NCBI GenBank assembly: GCA_903898675.1
Contig: CAIUGM010000002.1
Coordinates: 83,478-147,477 of the forward strand
From: an uncultured Verrucomicrobiota bacterium
GTDB taxonomy: Bacteria > Verrucomicrobiota > Verrucomicrobiia > Opitutales > Opitutaceae
DNA length: 64,000 bases
Direction of reading: 5' to 3'
Made by a program: the position numbers and the translations under genes
Part shown: piece by piece, positions 9,152 through 17,134 of the stretch
Layout of the letters: the number at the start of each line of letters is the position of its first letter
How positions within the stretch are numbered: position 1 is the first letter of the stretch
The notes under the pieces: model-generated
The model's input: only the letters and a program-made list of their open reading frames with translations
What the model was told of the DNA's origin: nothing
Database searches by the model: none

Positions 9152-9361
9152 GCCGCTAAAATCACCATAAACACAAAAAGTATGAGATCAGCAGCTATCG
9201 TTGTCCTGAATGGAGCATTTATGTAAACGCGCTTGAGTCGCAGACGAAAGCGTAGTTCGGGCCTTCCAGTTGTCGCCAAGTTCCAGCGCGGCTACCCCTT
9301 ATCTGAGGCTGCGCTAAATACCTTGGTTTCCTTTTGTGTTTCTCGTGTTTTTGGTGGCTAA
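9152..9361. repeat. Three-unit inverted repeat, class B, with a second element in its loop (copy 3)
   Basis: Imperfect arms 9152-9180 and 9330-9361 share the AACACAAAA-type units of class B. The loop is unusually long because it contains the separate dispersed element at 9223-9295. Together they fill most of the 299-nt gap 9129-9427, where no gene is visible. Confidence 0.7.
9223..9295. mobile_element. Dispersed palindromic element with GTAGCCGCG-type ends (copy 1)
   Basis: About 73 bp bounded by GTAAACGCG and CGCGGCTAC. It matches the reverse complement of 35583-35659, including a block CGCTTGAGTCGCAGACGAAAG at 9229-9249 shared with one difference. Short size, terminal inverted repeats and no coding capacity make it MITE- or REP-like. 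No transposase is seen. Confidence 0.65.
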
Positions 9362-9427
9362 GTTCTGATTTCGGTCCACGCGGGAAGCGGCGGGGGTACT
9401 TGGCCTTCTTTCTGCTTTATTCGGGGC

Positions 9428-9928
9428 ATGCTCTTCCGGGTCTCCAAAATCGCACTGGCGGCGGCTATCTCGTTCTTCCTGCTGCTGGTGGTGTTCAACA
9501 ATACCACCGACTACGGTTCCAACTACGGGTTCGTCCAGCACGTGCTCGCCATGGATACGACCTTTCCCGGCAATGCCGCCATGTGGCGCGCCATCAACTC
9601 GGTCCCGGTCTACCATGTTTTCTACGCCTCGATCATTCTCTGGGAATTTGTGGCGGCCGTGCTCATCGGCGCCGGGACCTGGAAGCTCTGGTGCGCGCGC
9701 AAGGCCGATGCCAAAACCTTCAACCGGGCCAAGGGCCTGCTGGTCGCCGGCCTGACCGTCAACCTGCTGCAGTGGCTGGTGGCCTTCCTCACCGTCGGCG
9801 CCGAATGGTTCCTCATGTGGCAGTCCAAGACCTGGAACGGTCAGGAGGCCGCCTTCCGGATGTTCGCGATCGTCTCCCTGGTCCTGCTGTTTGCGTCGCG
9901 GGACGACAAGGAGCTCGCCGACTCATGA
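9428..9928 (+). CDS. DUF2165 small integral membrane protein
   Basis: A 166-residue membrane protein with four predicted transmembrane helices at about residues 8-26, 60-82, 100-122 and 140-155. The motifs FNNTTDYGSNYGFVQHVLAMDTTFPGN and IILWEFVAAVLIGAG are characteristic of the DUF2165 family of small membrane proteins; only parts are quoted here as pattern evidence. Function unknown. It lies 57 nt upstream of the amidohydrolase on the same strand and may be cotranscribed. Confidence 0.85.
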   Translation: MLFRVSKIALAAAISFFLLLVVFNNTTDYGSNYGFVQHVLAMDTTFPGNAAMWRAINSVPVYHVFYASIILWEFVAAVLIGAGTWKLWCARKADAKTFNRAKGLLVAGLTVNLLQWLVAFLTVGAEWFLMWQSKTWNGQEAAFRMFAIVSLVLLFASRDDKELADS

Positions 9929-9985
9929 CCGCCCGGCCTCGCCCGATCGTCGTGGTGGCGGACTGATCCGGCCGGCACTGCTGTC

Positions 9986-11218
9986 ATGCCCGAAATCCGC
10001 GACTGCATCGTGCTTCAGGGTCCGGCGCTCGCCCCGCACCGCTGTGGCCGCTTTGCCTGGCGCGACGACACAATCACGGCCCTCGAGGTGGGCGCACCGT
10101 GCGTGCGGCTCGAGGCCGGGGCGCTGGTGGTCATCCCCGGCCTCTACAACAGCCACACGCATATGGGCGACTCGTGCCTGCCGGACGGCGCGACTGGCCT
10201 GACGCTGGAGCAGGGATTCTTCCGGCCGCACGGGTTCAAGTACCGCGAACTCGCCAAGCTCACGCGGGAGGAACACCTGCCGCATGTAATCAACCACCTG
10301 CGTTACATGGCGCGCACCGGCACGGTGGCCCACCTGGATTTTCGCGAACAGGGGCCCTACGGCTCGGAGCTGCTCCGCGCCGCGGCGCAGGCGACGGGGG
10401 TGGATTCTGTCATCCTCGGCCAGTTCAACGGCGTGCCGTTCGACGACGCGGCCCTCGCGGCCAACCACACCCCGCTCCCGCCGGACTCCCGCCGCGAGCT
10501 CGAAGCCATCATGGACGTCGCCGACGGCTTCAGCGAAAGCACGATGAATGACCTCACTGATTCCGCGTGGCGGGAAATCCGGGAGCTCACCAAGCAGCGC
10601 GGCAAACTGCGGGCGATCCACTGCCTGGAAAATGCGGGCTATCGGGACGTCAGTCTCGCCCGTACCGGGCGCGGCGACCTCGTCCGCGCGCTCGAGTTGT
10701 TCGATCCGGATATCATCGTGCATCTCACCGTGGCGAATGCCGCGGAGATCGCGCTGCTCGCCGCGTCGGGCAAGACCGGGGTGCTGAATCCCCGCGCCAA
10801 CGCCAACCTCGGGCTGCCGCTGCCGCCGGTGCGGGCGTTGCTCGAGGCCGGCATCAATCTCCTGCTCGGCACCGACAACGGCCTGCTCAACAGCCCGAAC
10901 CTGCTGGCTGAACTCGATTTCACCTACAAGCTGGCGAAGAGCCAGTACGGCGATGCGCTCGCGCCCGATCCGCTGGCGATCCTGCGCATGGCCACCGTCA
11001 ACATCCGGCCCGTGCTCGGCGGCGATCATCACGGCCAGCTGGCCACGGGATTGCCGGCGACCTTCGTGGTCCTCGATTTTCACCAGCCGCACCTGCGCGC
11101 GACGCGGCATCTGCCGGCCTCGGTGGTAACCCGCGTCACCCCGGAGGATGTCCTCGCCACTTACCGGCTTGGCCGCGAGCTGTACCGGGCGGAGAAGTTC
11201 GAGCCGGCGAATACCTGA
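9986..11218 (+). CDS. Amidohydrolase family protein (cytosine deaminase / ATZ-like)
   Basis: A 410-residue amidohydrolase of the COG0402-like class that deaminates or hydrolyses nitrogenous rings. The metal-binding HTHMGD motif is near residue 57, and later AHLDFREQG, AIHCLEN, HLTVAN and LLGTDNGLLNSPN supply the other metal and catalytic ligands (His, His, Asp) in the expected order. The family also covers chlorohydrolases and guanine deaminases, so the substrate is uncertain. It is followed by acetamidase, RidA and amidase genes in one direction, which suggests stepwise breakdown of an amide- or ureide-containing compound. Confidence 0.85.
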   Translation: MPEIRDCIVLQGPALAPHRCGRFAWRDDTITALEVGAPCVRLEAGALVVIPGLYNSHTHMGDSCLPDGATGLTLEQGFFRPHGFKYRELAKLTREEHLPHVINHLRYMARTGTVAHLDFREQGPYGSELLRAAAQATGVDSVILGQFNGVPFDDAALAANHTPLPPDSRRELEAIMDVADGFSESTMNDLTDSAWREIRELTKQRGKLRAIHCLENAGYRDVSLARTGRGDLVRALELFDPDIIVHLTVANAAEIALLAASGKTGVLNPRANANLGLPLPPVRALLEAGINLLLGTDNGLLNSPNLLAELDFTYKLAKSQYGDALAPDPLAILRMATVNIRPVLGGDHHGQLATGLPATFVVLDFHQPHLRATRHLPASVVTRVTPEDVLATYRLGRELYRAEKFEPANT

Positions 11219-11234
11219 ACAGGATCTTTTTTTG

Positions 11235-11397
11235 ACCACGGATTACACGAATGAACACGGATGGAGTAACCACAGAATACACAGTAAGTGAGCAACCCCA
11301 TTTGGTGGAGGCGCATCGTCTGTCTTCGGTGTATTCCGTGTGTTCTGTGGTTACCCTGTCTGGGCATTTATCCGTGCTCATCCGCGTAATCCGTGGT
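11235..11397. repeat. Nested inverted repeats: class C outside, class A inside (copies 4 and 5)
   Basis: Outer arms 11235-11262 and 11370-11397 match inverted at 25 of 28 positions, with units CACGGAT, CACGAAT and CACGGAT spaced 9 and 10 bp. Inside it, arms around 11266-11284 and 11336-11354 belong to class A. The composite separates the amidohydrolase from the acetamidase and ends 32 nt before the latter. Confidence 0.88.
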
Positions 11398-11429
11398 TAA
11401 ACACTTCGGCTCCTTCCGATCCAAATCTC

Positions 11430-12371
11430 ATGGCGCACCACACCCTCGACCGCAGCCACACCGTCAACCGCTGGAACCGCGATTATCCGCCGGCACTGAC
11501 CATCGCCCCGGGCGACACGGTTTCGCTCGTGATGCGCGACTCCAGCGACGGCCAGGTGCATCCGGGCATGACGATTCCCGAGTTCGCCGCCTTCGACAAG
11601 CTGCGCGTGCACGCGATCACCGGCCCGGTGGCGGTCGACGGGGCGGAGCCCGGCGATGCGCTCGAGATCGAGATTCTCGACTACCAGCACGAGGGCTGGG
11701 CGTGGACGAGCATCATTCCCGGGCTCGGGCTGCTGGGTGACGAGTTTACCGTCCCGGACCTGCACATCTGGAAACTGGAAGGAGCGCAGACGCGTTCCAT
11801 GCCGGGAGTCACGCTGGACCTGCATCCATTCTGCGGGATCATCGGGGTACAGCGGGCCGAGTCGGGTGAGTTCCGGACGCGCGCGCCCGGACCTTTTGGC
11901 GGGAACATGGATGTCCGGCATCTCGGGGTGGGCGCGCGGCTGATGCTGCCGGTGTTCATCCCGGGGGCGAATCTTTGCGCCGGGGATGCCCACGCGGCAC
12001 AGGGTGACGGCGAGGTCTGCATCAACGGCATGGAAGCACCGATGACGGCGACTTTCCGCATTCATCTCCGGAAAAAATACGCCCTGACCGGGCCCTATGT
12101 CCTGGCGGTGCCGACGCTGATTCCGCCGCGGTACCTGACGAAGCCGTTCCATGTGTTCATCGAATCGCACGAGGATCTCCGGGAGGCGAGTCGCGCCGCG
12201 GTCCGTCGCGCGATGGCGTATTTGCAGGCCCGGCTCGGGCTGACGCGGGAGCGGGCGCTGATCCTCTGCAGTGTCGTGCTCGACTTGAAAATCAGCCAGC
12301 TCGTCAACGCCCCGGTTTCCACCGTCTCGGCCTATCTGCCCGAGGCGATCTTCGATCAACCGCAAACCTGA
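11430..12371 (+). CDS. Acetamidase/formamidase family protein
   Basis: A 313-residue member of the FmdA/AmdA family, zinc-dependent amidases releasing ammonia from formamide, acetamide or related amides. Family marks are HTVNRWNRDYPPALTIAPGD, the GPVAVDGAEPGDALEIEI segment, FGGNMDVR, and GDAHAAQGDGEV, which carries His/Asp ligands. The start ATG 11430 begins with MAHHTLDRSHTV, as homologues do; the upstream in-frame codons lie in the repeat. It is in a same-strand series with the amidohydrolase and RidA, and its stop is 3 nt before the RidA start, suggesting translational coupling with RidA. Confidence 0.92.
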   Translation: MAHHTLDRSHTVNRWNRDYPPALTIAPGDTVSLVMRDSSDGQVHPGMTIPEFAAFDKLRVHAITGPVAVDGAEPGDALEIEILDYQHEGWAWTSIIPGLGLLGDEFTVPDLHIWKLEGAQTRSMPGVTLDLHPFCGIIGVQRAESGEFRTRAPGPFGGNMDVRHLGVGARLMLPVFIPGANLCAGDAHAAQGDGEVCINGMEAPMTATFRIHLRKKYALTGPYVLAVPTLIPPRYLTKPFHVFIESHEDLREASRAAVRRAMAYLQARLGLTRERALILCSVVLDLKISQLVNAPVSTVSAYLPEAIFDQPQT

Positions 12372-12374
12372 GCC

Positions 12375-12839
12375 ATGGACGATCCCATCGAGGCCAAGCT
12401 AACCGCGCTCGGACTGGCGCTGCCGCCGCCGCCGAGCCCGGGCGGCAATTACGTGCCGCACCGGATCAACGGCAACACGCTGGTGCTCGCCGGGGTGATT
12501 GCCATGCGCGATGGCGTCGTGACGCATGCCGGGCAGGTCGGCCGCGAGCAGACGGTCGAAAGCGGTCGTGCGGCCGCGCAGGTCTGCGCGCTCAACACCC
12601 TCGCCGCCATCAAGGGTGCGCTGGGCCGGCTGGATCGCGTGAAGGAATTCGTCTACCTCGGCGGTTACGTGAACGCGGTCGCCGGCTTTGGCGAAAGCCC
12701 GCAGGTGATCAACGGGGCGAGCGACCTCTTTGTCCGGCTCTATGGTGACGCCGGGAAGCATGCGCGGGCCGCGATCGCCGTCGCCGGGCTGCCGCGCAAT
12801 GCGACGGTTGAAATTCAGGTCACGGTGACTTTCACCTGA
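12375..12839 (+). CDS. RidA family (YjgF-like) protein
   Basis: A 154-residue RidA-superfamily protein. Members deaminate reactive enamine/imine intermediates or take part in pyrimidine and purine catabolism. Typical features are LVLAGVIAMRDGVV, CALNTLAAIKGALG, VKEFVYLGGYVNAV and the C-terminal HARAAIAVAGLPRNATVEI, where the Arg of HARAAI is the usual substrate-binding residue. The length is slightly above the 125-130 of core RidA because of the N-terminal extension typical of the YjgH/COG0251-like branch. Located 3 nt after the acetamidase stop. Confidence 0.92.
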   Translation: MDDPIEAKLTALGLALPPPPSPGGNYVPHRINGNTLVLAGVIAMRDGVVTHAGQVGREQTVESGRAAAQVCALNTLAAIKGALGRLDRVKEFVYLGGYVNAVAGFGESPQVINGASDLFVRLYGDAGKHARAAIAVAGLPRNATVEIQVTVTFT

Positions 12840-12861
12840 GCCGGAAAAAGCGGCAGAGTTA

Positions 12862-13034
12862 ACCACGGATGCCACGGATTGAGCCAATGCGATTGGTGAA
12901 ACCGCGAAGCTCGCGAATGGACGCGAAAGACGGAAAAGGTATCAGGTTCGCTTGGCCTCTTCGCGGCACTTCGCGTATTTCGCGGTTAGAACGGTCTACT
13001 GTATTTATCCGTGTTCATTCGTGCGATCCGTGGT
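12862..13034. repeat. Nested inverted repeats: class C outside, class D inside (copies 6 and 7)
   Basis: Outer class C arms are 12862-12880 (shortened) and 13007-13034. Inner arms 12899-12932 and 12956-12987 carry three GCGAA units in each arm with identical 9- and 10-bp spacing, a different sequence class (D) with the same design. The composite lies between RidA and the amidase and ends 12 nt before the amidase ATG. Confidence 0.85.
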
Positions 13035-13046
13035 AAAACTTCCTTA

Positions 13047-14303
13047 ATGTCCCGTGCGCCCATGACTTTTTCCGACTGGCAGCAGCTCGCGCCCGCCGTG
13101 GCGGCGCGCACGTTGCTGGAGCGCGTGGCCCGGCTCTCGGCGGCGCAGCGGCGGGCGGTCGTGGCGACCCTCGCGAGTGAGGAGCAACTCGCGGCGCAGT
13201 TTGCCTCAGCCGCCCGCACCGGGCCGCTCGGCGGCGTGCCTTATTTCCTGAAAGACCTATGGGATGTCGCCGGGCAATCGACCCTGGCCGGCTCCACGTT
13301 TTTGCCCGAGGTGCGGCCCACTCCTGTGCGCGACTCTGCAGTGTTCCAGGTGTTGCGCTCGGCCGGGGCGGTGCTGGCGGGCAAGACCCACCTGCATGAA
13401 TTTGCCTATGGCTTGACGGGCGAGAACGCGCACTACGGCGATTGCGAGCATCCGAAGTTTCCCGGGCGGACGACGGGTGGATCCAGCAGCGGTTCCGCCG
13501 CGGTGGTGTCGGCCGGGATCGTGCCTTTCGCCATCGGCACCGATACCGGCGGATCGATCCGCGTCCCGGCGGCGTTTTGCGGTATCCACGGGTTTCGCAT
13601 GACGCCGCATCACGCGTGGATTGCCGACGGATTTCCCCTTGCGGTCAGCTTTGACACCGCCGGCTGGTTCACCCGCACGGCGGGCGACATGCAATTGGCG
13701 CTCACCGCGCTGCTCGGCCCGGGAACCGGATCGGGGCCGGCCCGCGGCTGCTGGCTGGAGTTGCCCGGGCTGGATGCCGAGGTCGCGGCGGCCTTTCGCA
13801 CGGCGGCCAGCCGGCTCGCCCCGCCGGCGGATGCCGCGACCGGGGCGGCGCTGCGGGACGGATTCGCGAACGCCACCGAGTCCTACGTGGTGCTGGGTGG
13901 GCGCGAGGCCTGGGCCGTCCATCAAGGTTGGTTCGACCGCTACGCCGAGCGTTACGATCCGTTGGTCCGCGGTCGCCTGGAGCAGGCCCGTAAACTTTCA
14001 CCCGGGCAGATTACGGTCGCCGAGGCGCAGGTGGCACGCCTGCGCGAAACGTGGCGGGATTATTTCCAGGCGTATGATTTCCTGGTGTTGCCCGCGACGC
14101 CCTGCGCGGCGTTGACCAAGGCGGAGTGCACCCCCGCCAATCGGCGCCGGTTGTTGAGCATCACCGCGCCCGTTTCGCTGGCCGGCTGGCCGGCCCTGGT
14201 TGTGCCCGTCACGTTGTCCTCGGGCTTAAGCACCGGGCTCCAGATCGTGGTCCGGGATGCCAACAGTGTGATAGTGCGGGACCTGTTGGCGGCCTCCGCC
14301 TAG
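13047..14303 (+). CDS. Amidase signature (AS) family enzyme
   Basis: A 418-residue amidase-signature enzyme. The catalytic triad is visible as Lys in GVPYFLKD, the cis-Ser in GGSSSGSAA, and the nucleophile Ser in GTDTGGSIRVPAAFCG. It is related to allophanate hydrolase / AtzF-like and other small AS amidases. The start is MSRAPMTFSDW at 13047; upstream sequence is repeat. It ends the same-strand amidohydrolase-acetamidase-RidA-amidase series, which fits hydrolysis of an amide or ureide intermediate. The length is near the low end for the family and no C-terminal extra domain is present. Confidence 0.9.
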   Translation: MSRAPMTFSDWQQLAPAVAARTLLERVARLSAAQRRAVVATLASEEQLAAQFASAARTGPLGGVPYFLKDLWDVAGQSTLAGSTFLPEVRPTPVRDSAVFQVLRSAGAVLAGKTHLHEFAYGLTGENAHYGDCEHPKFPGRTTGGSSSGSAAVVSAGIVPFAIGTDTGGSIRVPAAFCGIHGFRMTPHHAWIADGFPLAVSFDTAGWFTRTAGDMQLALTALLGPGTGSGPARGCWLELPGLDAEVAAAFRTAASRLAPPADAATGAALRDGFANATESYVVLGGREAWAVHQGWFDRYAERYDPLVRGRLEQARKLSPGQITVAEAQVARLRETWRDYFQAYDFLVLPATPCAALTKAECTPANRRRLLSITAPVSLAGWPALVVPVTLSSGLSTGLQIVVRDANSVIVRDLLAASA

Positions 14304-14385
14304 CGAATCTGTTAAAGGGCGGCGAAAGTGCCGGGGTGGTTGAGCAGGGGCTTGCGCGACGCGGAGGGGCGGTTAGATTCCCGGC

Positions 14386-14904
14386 ATGAAGTCCCCCTTC
14401 GTTCTTGCCGCTGTCCTGCTGGCCGCCGGCCAGCTTTCCGCCCAAAACCAGCCGGTTCCCCCGCCGGCCGCCCCCCCGACCACGCCCAAAACGACGGTGG
14501 TGGCACCGGCGGTGGTCAAGCCGGTGGACCCCAAGGCCGTGCCGGGCAAGCCGGCGGTGAAAAAGCCCGAGGTGGTGCCCGTCATTCCCGGCCAGACCAT
14601 CGCCCGCGGCAATGGCACCTACCTCGGCCTGCAGGTGGTCAACGGCAATTTCGTCCTCTCCTTTTACGACAAGAAAAAGAAACCCATGCTGCCTGACGTC
14701 ACCCGGGTGACGGCGCGCTGGCCCAACCTCCGCTCCGCCACGACCGGCGACAATCGCGCCGTCCTGAACCGCGACGGCAATGTCCTGGTCGGAAACAAGT
14801 CCGTGGTGGCCCCGCTCACGTTCAATCTCCGCCTGGCGCTGTTGGTGGGCGATGGCGAGGAGGCGAAGGTGGTGGAGAGCTACGTCGTGCCGTTCAAGGG
14901 CTGA
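14386..14904 (+). CDS. Exported proline-rich hypothetical protein
   Basis: A 172-residue protein with a clear signal peptide (residues 1-19, ending LSA) followed by about 45 residues rich in Pro, Ala, Lys and Val that look disordered or wall-spanning, then a globular tail of about 95 residues with beta-type alternation (YLGLQVVNGNFVLSFYD). I do not recognise a family. The position upstream of the rib operon in the same direction is probably incidental. No cysteine lipobox is seen. Confidence 0.7.
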   Translation: MKSPFVLAAVLLAAGQLSAQNQPVPPPAAPPTTPKTTVVAPAVVKPVDPKAVPGKPAVKKPEVVPVIPGQTIARGNGTYLGLQVVNGNFVLSFYDKKKKPMLPDVTRVTARWPNLRSATTGDNRAVLNRDGNVLVGNKSVVAPLTFNLRLALLVGDGEEAKVVESYVVPFKG

Positions 14905-14987
14905 GACGCGGACGGATCTTTTCCCGGGTGGCTGCGCGGGCATTTGACAGCGCGGCCCAGGCGGGGAATCCTGTCCCTCCTTCTGCC

Positions 14988-16085
14988 ATGTCCGCCCAGC
15001 TGAATTTTGACACCGTTGAGACTGCGATCCAGGCGATCGCGGCCGGCGGCTTGGTGATTGTGACGGATGACGAGGGCCGGGAGAACGAGGGTGACCTGGT
15101 GATGGCGGCCGAAAAGGCCACGCCCGAGCTGGTCAACATGATGATCCGTCATGCCCGCGGCCTGATCTGCGTGCCGATGACCGAGCCACATTTGAAACGG
15201 CTCGGGATCAACCCGATGGTGCAGCAAAACCGCGAGGCGCTGCGCACGGCCTTCACGGTGTCGGTGGACGCCGCGGCCGGCATCACGACCGGCATCAGTG
15301 CCTTCGACCGCGCCCGCACGATCCAGTTGCTGGCGAATCCGGCCACCGGTTCCGACGAGCTGGTGCAGCCCGGCCATATTTTCCCGCTGTGTGCGCGGCC
15401 GGGCGGCGTGCTGGAGCGCGCCGGGCATACCGAGGCGGCGGTCGACCTCGCGGCCCTGGCCGGCCTCAAGCCGGCGGCGGTGATCTGCGAAATCCTGAGC
15501 GACGACGGCACGATGGCGCGGCTGCCGGAGCTGGTTGAATTCAAGCGCCGTCACCAGCTGCCGCTGGTCTCGATCGCGGCGCTCATCGAATACCGCCACC
15601 ACCGCGAGCAACTGGTTGAGCGCGTGGCGCAACGGCCGTTTCATTCGGAGTACGGTGAGTTCCAACTGCACGTTTTCCTGAGCAAGGTGGATGGCCGGCA
15701 TCACCTGGCCTTCACCAAGGGTACGCTGGACGCCTCGCCCACGCTGGTGCGGGTCCATACCGAGAACCTGTTGAGTGACGTCTTTCACGCCAAGGACATG
15801 GACAGCCATCGCTCGCTGCTGGCCTCGCTCGAGCATGTGGCCCGGGCCGGTCACGGGGTCATTGTCTACATGGAGCAGACGGGCCGGATGCAGGAGACCC
15901 TGTTGAACGCGGACCAGCCGCCGGCCGGCGGACTGCGGCCGGCCAACCTGCGCGACTACGGCATCGGGGCCCAGATCCTGACCGCGCTCGGCTTGCGCAA
16001 AATCCGGCTCCTGGCCCACTCGCAACGGCGGGTTGTGGGCCTGGACGGCTACGGGATCGAGATCGTGGAGCAGATCCAGGTTTAA
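14988..16085 (+). CDS. ribB: 3,4-dihydroxy-2-butanone 4-phosphate synthase with degenerate GTP cyclohydrolase II domain (RibBX type)
   Basis: A 365-residue two-domain riboflavin protein. The N-terminal 200 residues are RibB: DDEGRENEGDLVMAAE, HARGLICVPM, ISAFDRARTIQ and RAGHTEAAVDLAALAG, all catalytic-loop signatures for making the four-carbon precursor. The C-terminal domain has the RibA fold (LVRVHTEN...) but the three zinc cysteines of RibA are replaced: ECLTGD aligns with ENLLSD and CDCG with MDSH, and RQEGRNIGL with EQTGRMQET. GTP cyclohydrolase II activity is therefore unlikely and must be supplied elsewhere. First gene of a ribB-ribH-nusB-ftsY run. Confidence 0.92.
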   Translation: MSAQLNFDTVETAIQAIAAGGLVIVTDDEGRENEGDLVMAAEKATPELVNMMIRHARGLICVPMTEPHLKRLGINPMVQQNREALRTAFTVSVDAAAGITTGISAFDRARTIQLLANPATGSDELVQPGHIFPLCARPGGVLERAGHTEAAVDLAALAGLKPAAVICEILSDDGTMARLPELVEFKRRHQLPLVSIAALIEYRHHREQLVERVAQRPFHSEYGEFQLHVFLSKVDGRHHLAFTKGTLDASPTLVRVHTENLLSDVFHAKDMDSHRSLLASLEHVARAGHGVIVYMEQTGRMQETLLNADQPPAGGLRPANLRDYGIGAQILTALGLRKIRLLAHSQRRVVGLDGYGIEIVEQIQV

Positions 16086-16130
16086 ATTTGGTTTGCGGCC
16101 GGCGCCGTTCTTTCCTGCCCTGAACCCTCC

Positions 16131-16610
16131 ATGAGTCTCAACGCTCCCTCGTCCCCCGCCATCAACGGTGCCCCGTTCTCCATCGGCATCGTGGCGGCGC
16201 GCTATAATTCCGACCTGGTGGACGCGTTGCTGCAGACCGTGCTGGCCGGGTTGACCGCGGCCGGGGTCCGGCCGAAACGCATCACGACGGTCCGCGTGCC
16301 GGGTTCGCATGAGGTGCCCTGGGCGGCGCAGGCGCTGGCCCGGCGGCGCGGCTGCGACTGTGTGATCGGCCTGGGCGTGCTGATCGCCGGCGATACCAAT
16401 CACCACGAGATGGTCGGGCAGAGTGTTTCGCACGCCCTCCAGCAAGTGGCGCTCGCCACGCGCGTGCCGGTCATCAACGGTGTCATCGTGACGAACAATC
16501 TCAAACAGGCGAGGGCCCGGGCGCAGGGCGCCATCAACCGCGGGGCGGAGTTTGCCCACGCGGCCCTGGCAATGGCGGCGCTCAAGCGCGCGGTGGGGGG
16601 CCGGGCATGA
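16131..16610 (+). CDS. ribH: 6,7-dimethyl-8-ribityllumazine synthase
   Basis: A 159-residue lumazine synthase that condenses the RibB product with the pyrimidine precursor. The sequence shows IGIVAARYNSDLVDALL, the VPGSHEVPWAAQ active-site segment, GLGVLIAGDTNHHEMV with the catalytic-type His pair, and VPVINGVIVTNNLKQA. The length and order of motifs match the family. The ATG is preceded by CCCTCC, an SD-poor start. The stop overlaps the nusB start by 4 nt (ATGA), so the two genes are translationally coupled. Confidence 0.96.
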   Translation: MSLNAPSSPAINGAPFSIGIVAARYNSDLVDALLQTVLAGLTAAGVRPKRITTVRVPGSHEVPWAAQALARRRGCDCVIGLGVLIAGDTNHHEMVGQSVSHALQQVALATRVPVINGVIVTNNLKQARARAQGAINRGAEFAHAALAMAALKRAVGGRA

Positions 16611-17053
16611 CCAGCCAGTTCACCCAGCGCCGGGAATGCCGGGCGGCCGCCTTCCAGTACCTCTACGCGTGGAGTGTCAACCAGCCCGCGAGCATGACCG
16701 AGGACCTGCGGTTGTTTTTCGAGCACCTGGAGCAGCCGCGCGACCACTACGCCTTTGCCGAGGAACTGATCCACGGGGCCATCGAGCACGTGGAGGAAAT
16801 CGACGGGCACATCAAGTCGCTCGCCCACAACTGGGAGTTCGAGCGCGTCGCGAAGATCGACCTCGCCATCCTCCGGCTGGCGATGTTCGAGATGCTTTAC
16901 CGCAAGGACATCCCGCCGGTCGTCTCGATCAACGAGGCCATCGACCTGAGCAAGCAATACTCCAGCGCCGACGCGAAGCGCTTCATCAACGGCATCCTCG
17001 ACCGCATGAAGGACAAGCTTGGCCGGGATTCCCGCAAGCCGACGACGGAGTAA
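16607..17053 (+). CDS. nusB: Transcription antitermination factor NusB
   Basis: A 148-residue NusB, an all-helical RNA-binding protein that works with NusE (S10) on boxA in rRNA antitermination. Motifs include RRECRAAAFQYLYAW near the start, RVAKIDLAILRLAMFEML in the middle and VVSINEAIDLSKQYSSADAKRFINGILD at the end, the family's strongest signature. The ATGA overlap with ribH follows the common ribH-nusB order in bacteria. Confidence 0.97.
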   Translation: MTSQFTQRRECRAAAFQYLYAWSVNQPASMTEDLRLFFEHLEQPRDHYAFAEELIHGAIEHVEEIDGHIKSLAHNWEFERVAKIDLAILRLAMFEMLYRKDIPPVVSINEAIDLSKQYSSADAKRFINGILDRMKDKLGRDSRKPTTE

Positions 17054-17055
17054 GG

Positions 17056-17132
17056 CAATCGCGGAAGCACGGCAGAACGGAGACACGGCACCAATTTCAG
17101 CGCTATCGCTCTTCAGCGTTTCCGCGGTTTCC
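17056..17132. repeat. Weak three-unit inverted repeat between nusB and ftsY (copy 8)
   Basis: Left arm from 17056 with CGCGGAA and ACGG-type units and right arm 17111-17132 ending TTTCCGCGGTTTCC. The pairing is poorer than in the other copies, but the layout (three spaced units, arm ending at a start codon, here 3 nt before ftsY) is the same. Confidence 0.5.
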
Positions 17133-17134
17133 CC

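Noticed and set aside
14905..14987. Considered an FMN riboswitch upstream of ribB
   Set aside because: The gap is only 83 nt and lacks the conserved FMN-aptamer segments.
14880..16559. A long minus-strand open frame opposite ribB and ribH
   Set aside because: It has no homology-like motifs, and both opposite genes are well conserved.
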